DNA from: Flavobacterium sp. ACAM 123
GTDB taxonomy: Bacteria > Bacteroidota > Bacteroidia > Flavobacteriales > Flavobacteriaceae
DNA: 39,992 nucleotides
Assembly (NCBI RefSeq): GCF_000264055.1
Contig: NZ_AJXL01000027.1
Location: forward strand, 1-39,992
Direction of reading: 5' to 3'
A model generated the notes under the pieces. The model was given only the letters and a program-made list of their open reading frames with translations, made no database searches and had not been told where the DNA came from. Within the stretch, counting starts at the first letter, position 1. The number at the start of each line of letters is the position of its first letter. Positions 36,284 through 39,992 of this stretch are shown here, piece after piece. The position numbers were made by a program, and so were the translations under genes.

Positions 36284-37165
36284 ATGTCACATAAAGCAGG
36301 TTTTGTAAATATCATCGGAAATCCAAACGTTGGAAAGTCCACACTAATGAATGCCTTTGTAGGGGAAAGACTCTCTATCATTACGTCTAAGGCACAAACG
36401 ACTCGTCACAGAATACTTGGGATCGTAAACGGAGAAGATTTTCAAATGATTTTGTCTGATACACCAGGGATTATTAAACCTGCATACGAAATGCAAGCGT
36501 CAATGATGAACTTTGTAAAGTCTGCTTTTGAAGATGCTGACATTTTAATTTACATGGTAGAAATAGGGGAGCAAGATTTAAAAGACGAAGCCTTCTTCAA
36601 TAAAATCATACATTCAAAAATACCTGTTTTATTATTGTTGAATAAAATTGACAACTCTAATCAAGAACAATTAGAAAAGCAAGTGGCTTTTTGGACAGAG
36701 AAAGTGCCTAATGCAGAAATATATCCCATATCTGCTTTGCAAAATTTTAATGTTCCAGAAGTGTTCCAAAGAATAATTTCTCTGTTGCCAGAATCGCCAG
36801 CCTATTATCCAAAAGATCAACTAACAGATAAGCCAGAACGTTTCTTTGTAAATGAAACGATACGGGAAAAAATATTGTTAAACTATAGTAAAGAAATTCC
36901 ATATGCAGTAGAAATTGTGACTGAAGAATTCTTTGAGGATGAAAACATCATAAGAATCCGCTCTTTGATTATGGTGGAGCGTGAAACGCAAAAAGGGATT
37001 ATTATAGGACATAAAGGAGCTGCACTGAAGAAAGTAGGAGTGGATGCTCGCGCTGATCTAGAGAAATTCTTTGGAAAACAAATTCACATCGAATTGGTGG
37101 TGAAAGTGAATAAAAATTGGAGAAGTAACGTGAACATGTTAAAGCGTTTTGGTTACAATCAATAG
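36284..37165 (+). CDS. era: GTPase Era
   Basis: An essential GTPase that binds 16S rRNA near its 3' end during 30S maturation. The 293-residue protein has G1 GNPNVGKST, G2 TTRHRILG, G3 DTPG, G4 NKID and G5 (ISAL) in the first 160 residues. A C-terminal KH RNA-binding domain follows, with IIIGHKGAALKKVGVDAR. The length is standard. It is divergent from the tRNA-fMet pair and separated from der by a convergent membrane-protein gene. Confidence 0.97.
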   Translation: MSHKAGFVNIIGNPNVGKSTLMNAFVGERLSIITSKAQTTRHRILGIVNGEDFQMILSDTPGIIKPAYEMQASMMNFVKSAFEDADILIYMVEIGEQDLKDEAFFNKIIHSKIPVLLLLNKIDNSNQEQLEKQVAFWTEKVPNAEIYPISALQNFNVPEVFQRIISLLPESPAYYPKDQLTDKPERFFVNETIREKILLNYSKEIPYAVEIVTEEFFEDENIIRIRSLIMVERETQKGIIIGHKGAALKKVGVDARADLEKFFGKQIHIELVVKVNKNWRSNVNMLKRFGYNQ

Positions 37166-37237
37166 GCTCATTATTCTGATCCAAGAGGAAGAGAAAAGAG
37201 TCAGAAAAGATTATTCCGTCTAGCCGAATCCTAAAAA

Positions 37238-37284
37238 TAAAAAAATCAATATTAGAATGTAAATTCTGATGTTGATTTTTTTTG
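37238..37284. terminator. Bidirectional terminator between era and the membrane-protein gene
   Basis: AAAAAAATCAA...TTAGAAT GTAA ATTCTGA...TTGATTTTTTTT forms a long stem with A and T runs on both sides, suitable for the convergent era and 37324 genes. Confidence 0.8.
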
Positions 37285-37323
37285 TTCAATTCGTTTCTAA
37301 CAACTTGGTTAGATTGATTGTTT

Positions 37324-37836
37324 TTAAGACGCTATTATTTTTAAGAAAAGGGTTTCTAATTCGGTCATTTGGTCATGGCCGTTTTCTCGAATTTGCTTTG
37401 TAATATAGTAAAGCAAGAACCAAGCAAATACCATAAAACCAATCACTATAAAATCGAATGTCCTGCTGTTTTTTAATACATAGTCGGAGTAGGCTATTCT
37501 ACTGAAAATTAGAAATACTCCCGCAATTATAAAATGAAGAAACATAAATAAAGTCCATAAGGTTGGATTAGGGCCAAATAATCCTCTTATATGTGTTTCG
37601 GTGTCGTTCTTGGTTTCCAATTCCAAATGTAGATGCGGTGAATAATAAGATTTTCGGTTGTCTTTTATGTTTAGCGAAATATGGGTATCGCCTGTTTTTA
37701 CAGAATAATCGTTGCAGTTTGATTTTTTGTAGTCTTCAAATTTTTGAAGTAGTGTTTCTGTGTTTGGGAAAACATCTTTATAAAATCGTAAACGAAGTCT
37801 TAGTTCATTGTTTGTGTCCCTATTAATGAGTGTAAC
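37324..37836 (-). CDS. Two-helix membrane protein of unknown function, start not identifiable
   Basis: The C-terminal 100 residues (from a TTG at 37626) contain RGLFGPNPTLWTLFMFLHFI and two transmembrane helices (about residues 24-43 and 57-76 of that part). The same phase stays open upstream to a TGA at 37837 and reads as real protein (RLRLRFYKDVFPNTETLLQK, GDTHISLNIKDNRKSYYSPH). The coding region is therefore about 170 residues. No ATG, GTG or TTG exists before the TTG at 37626; only an ATT at 37825-37827 would serve. Either the gene has lost its start and is decaying, or the short form is used. The family is not recognised. Confidence 0.6.
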   Translation of the reverse strand, partial: VTLINRDTNNELRLRLRFYKDVFPNTETLLQKFEDYKKSNCNDYSVKTGDTHISLNIKDNRKSYYSPHLHLELETKNDTETHIRGLFGPNPTLWTLFMFLHFIIAGVFLIFSRIAYSDYVLKNSRTFDFIVIGFMVFAWFLLYYITKQIRENGHDQMTELETLFLKIIAS

Positions 37837-37876
37837 TCATTTAAAAAGCTCAGGCTACGCTAATATATCAAAAAAA

Positions 37877-37907
37877 TTGATAGTCACGGGATTAAACACT
37901 ACCTTTG
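37877..37907 (+). promoter_or_regulatory. Promoter of der
   Basis: TTG (37877-37879), 20 bases, TACCTTTG (37900-37907): full consensus match, 21 bases before the der ATG. It overlaps an in-frame upstream start at 37905, which is therefore rejected. Confidence 0.75.
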
Positions 37908-37928
37908 CAAAATATTGAAATTAGTATT

Positions 37929-39239
37929 ATGAATAACATTGTTGCCATTGTAGGAAGGCCAAACGTAGGGAAATCGACACTTTTTAATCGATTGATACAA
38001 AGAAGAGAAGCGATAGTAGATTCGGTTTCGGGAGTAACCCGTGACAGGAACTACGGAAAAAGTGAGTGGAACGGGAAAGAATTTTCTGTAATCGATACGG
38101 GAGGTTATATACGTGGTTCAGACGACGTTTTTGAAGGTGAAATCCGCAAACAAGTGGAATTAGCAATTGACGAAGCTGACGTTATCATATTTGTGGTTGA
38201 CGTTGAAGAAGGGATTACACCGATGGATGATGCTGTTGCGAGATTATTGCGTAAAGTGACCAAACCTGTGTTACTTGCTGTAAATAAGGTTGACAATGCG
38301 ATGCGTGAGAAAGATGCGATTGAATTCTATAACTTAGGTTTAGGAGAATATTACACCTTTGCAAGTATTTCAGGAAGTGGAACGGGAGATTTATTGGACG
38401 CATTAATTGATTCGTTTCCTGTAAAGCCAGAACCAACGCAAGAAGAAATTGCATTGCCTCGTTTTGCGGTGGTTGGAAGACCAAATGCTGGAAAATCAAG
38501 TTTTATCAATGCATTAATTGGTAAAGAAAGATATATTGTTACTGATATTGCGGGTACTACTCGTGATTCTATTGATACAAAATTTGACCGTTTCGGTTTC
38601 GAATTTAATTTGGTTGATACTGCGGGAATTCGTCGTAAAGCTAAAGTAAAAGAAGATTTAGAGTTTTATTCTGTAATGCGTTCCGTGCGTGCCATCGAGC
38701 ACGCTGACATTTGTATATTGATAATCGATGCCACTCGTGGATTTGAAGGTCAGGATCAAAGTATTTTTTGGTTAGCTGAAAAGAACAGAAAAGGAGTTGT
38801 AATCTTAGTAAACAAATGGGATTTAGTTGAAAAAGAAACGATGTCAACTAGAGACTATGAAGAAAAAATTAGAGAAGAATTAATGCCATTTACAGATGTG
38901 CCGATTCTTTTTGTTTCTGCATTAACGAAACAACGTTTATTGAAAGCATTAGAAGCGACTGTTAAAGTTTACGAAAGTAGACAACAACGTATAGCTACTT
39001 CTAAATTCAATGAGTATATGTTGAAAGTGATTGAAGCGTATCCACCACCTGCAACAAAAGGGAAATATGTAAAAATCAAATATTGTATGCAATTGCCAAC
39101 TAAAACACCTCAATTTGTGTTTTTTGCTAATATGCCACAATATGTAAAAGAACCATACAAACGTTACCTTGAAAATAAAATTAGAGACAACTGGGATTTT
39201 TCAGGTGTGCCAATAGATATTTATATTAGAGAGAAATAA
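37929..39239 (+). CDS. der: Ribosome-biogenesis GTPase Der (EngA)
   Basis: An essential double GTPase acting in 50S subunit assembly. From the ATG at 37929 ([17 protein letters not shown]) the protein has 436 residues. The first G domain has [13 protein letters not shown] and NKVD; the second has [13 protein letters not shown] and NKWD. A C-terminal KH-like domain follows ([20 protein letters not shown]). The length and both GTPase sites are normal. A promoter and a terminator enclose it as a single-gene transcript. Confidence 0.97.
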   Translation: MNNIVAIVGRPNVGKSTLFNRLIQRREAIVDSVSGVTRDRNYGKSEWNGKEFSVIDTGGYIRGSDDVFEGEIRKQVELAIDEADVIIFVVDVEEGITPMDDAVARLLRKVTKPVLLAVNKVDNAMREKDAIEFYNLGLGEYYTFASISGSGTGDLLDALIDSFPVKPEPTQEEIALPRFAVVGRPNAGKSSFINALIGKERYIVTDIAGTTRDSIDTKFDRFGFEFNLVDTAGIRRKAKVKEDLEFYSVMRSVRAIEHADICILIIDATRGFEGQDQSIFWLAEKNRKGVVILVNKWDLVEKETMSTRDYEEKIREELMPFTDVPILFVSALTKQRLLKALEATVKVYESRQQRIATSKFNEYMLKVIEAYPPPATKGKYVKIKYCMQLPTKTPQFVFFANMPQYVKEPYKRYLENKIRDNWDFSGVPIDIYIREK

Positions 39240-39263
39240 TCTTTATTTTCATATTTATAAAAG

Positions 39264-39302
39264 AAAGTTTATCAAGTTAGTCATAACTCGGTAAACTTTT
39301 TT
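39264..39302 (+). terminator. Terminator of der
   Basis: AAAGTTTA and TAAACTTT enclose a second short stem AGTTA/TAACT, followed by a T run, 25 bases after the stop. Confidence 0.75.
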
Positions 39303-39318
39303 ACATTGATGATAAAAA

Positions 39319-39992
39319 ATGACGTCTGTAAATAATAAGATGGTTTGGATTACGGGAGCTTCCAGTGGCATCGGGTAAGCTTTGGCGTATGCGCAAAGTC
39401 ATAGCAACTGCAAACTCATCCTTTCTGCTCGAAATGTTGAAAACCTCTTGCTGGTGAAAGCTAAATGCAAGGACGCAAAAGTGGCTGTTCTTCTTTTTGA
39501 TTTAGCTGATTTCAATAGCGCTAAAAATCAAGCTGAAAAAGCCATTTCTTTTTTTGGAAAAATAGATATCTTAATCAATAATGGTGAGTGAGTCAACGTT
39601 CGCTCTTGATCGACAATGATTTTGAAGTAGACAAAAAAACTCATTGAAAGAGATCATTTAGGAACGATTGCCATCACAAAAGTACTATTGCCCCATTTTA
39701 TCACTAACAAAAAAGGGCGTTTTGTAACCATCACCAGTTTGATGAGGAAATTTGGTTCGCTTTATCGTTCTGGTTACTGCGGAGCGAAACATGCTTTACA
39801 TGGTTTTTTTGACGGATCGCGAACGGAGCATCAAAAAGATAATAGCAAAGTTACACTCATGCGTCCCGGATTTATACAAACTAATGTCGCAATAAATGCG
39901 CTCACGTGTAATAAATCAAAATAAAATAGCAATAATCAGGCGACGCTGAACGGTATGCCAGTAGCGGTCTTTAAAAAAAAATTAAGTGAAGG
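39319..39992 (+). pseudogene. Short-chain dehydrogenase/reductase pseudogene (runs off the end)
   Basis: Begins with an ATG and the SDR cofactor motif TGASSGIG, but the next codon is TAA (39376-39378), where a Glu is usual. The SDR segment ILINNG is followed by a one-base loss near 39585-39592; the restored phase reads VSQRSLLIDNDFEVDKK. A one-base gain in a 7-A run (39633-39639) then returns the frame. The active-site region SGYCGAK is intact. Another TAA lies at 39922-39924, after which homology-like sequence continues (NGMPVAVFKKKLSEG) to the window edge. Clearly a dead SDR gene; the substrate is unknown. Confidence 0.85.

Overview
The window looks like chromosomal DNA of a Flavobacterium-type member of the Bacteroidota. 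The evidence is the low G+C content, a complete gldK-gldL-gldM-gldN cluster (type IX secretion/gliding motor), a SerB-SerA fusion relic, a DUF1338 gene, and promoters of the Bacteroidota form TTG-N19..21-TAnnTTTG in front of miaB, der and the tRNAs. No phage, insertion sequence, CRISPR array or plasmid functions were seen.

Layout. (1) 18-4635, minus strand: a co-directional block miaB, sigma-54-type activator, lptE, TPR protein, secG. (2) 4636-6251: an accessory interval with one copy of an unclassified intergenic repeat and the wreck of a roughly 450-codon HEPN-domain gene spread over three frames. (3) 6363-12023: a glycerol locus. glpD, glpK, glpF and an outer-membrane beta-barrel gene form a minus-strand operon, and a DeoR/GlpR-type regulator is divergent. 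(4) 12236-20684: topA, an arginase-fold protein with degraded metal ligands, then gldKLMN closed by a strong terminator. (5) 20813-27862: housekeeping and envelope genes: FAD oxidoreductase, DUF983 zinc-ribbon membrane protein, ABC-F ATPase, a second copy of the repeat, a divergent App1 phosphatase/lipid kinase pair, a FemAB/GNAT-like transferase and a pterin dehydratase. (6) 27872-34065: an Lrp/AsnC regulator divergent from a DUF1338 oxygenase, a SerB-SerA fusion pseudogene, and a large FAD/Fe-S D-2-hydroxyacid dehydrogenase. (7) 34147-36166: gene remnants, a leucine-rich-repeat secreted protein, hairpins and two tandem initiator tRNA genes. (8) 36284-39992: era, a membrane protein with no recognisable start, der, and an SDR pseudogene running off the end.

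How it fits together. The glycerol genes make a full uptake-to-dihydroxyacetone-phosphate route: outer-membrane channel (inferred), GlpF, GlpK, GlpD. DUF1338 and the FAD/Fe-S dehydrogenase could form a two-step 2-oxoadipate to D-2-hydroxyglutarate to 2-oxoglutarate route, and the SerA relic between them belongs to a family that also makes D-2-hydroxyglutarate. App1 and the lipid kinase would run opposing phosphatidate/diacylglycerol reactions.

The least ordinary observations are the HEPN pseudogene with its RNDIVH motif, the two-copy intergenic repeat with a central hairpin, the arginase-like pseudoenzyme next to gldK, the SerB-SerA relic decayed by five nonsense codons without losing phase, and a decayed third tRNA/terminator unit. 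I did not find an intact, clearly new multi-gene system. The window contains at least three clear pseudogenes, so ongoing gene loss, or for the homopolymer cases sequence error, is a theme.
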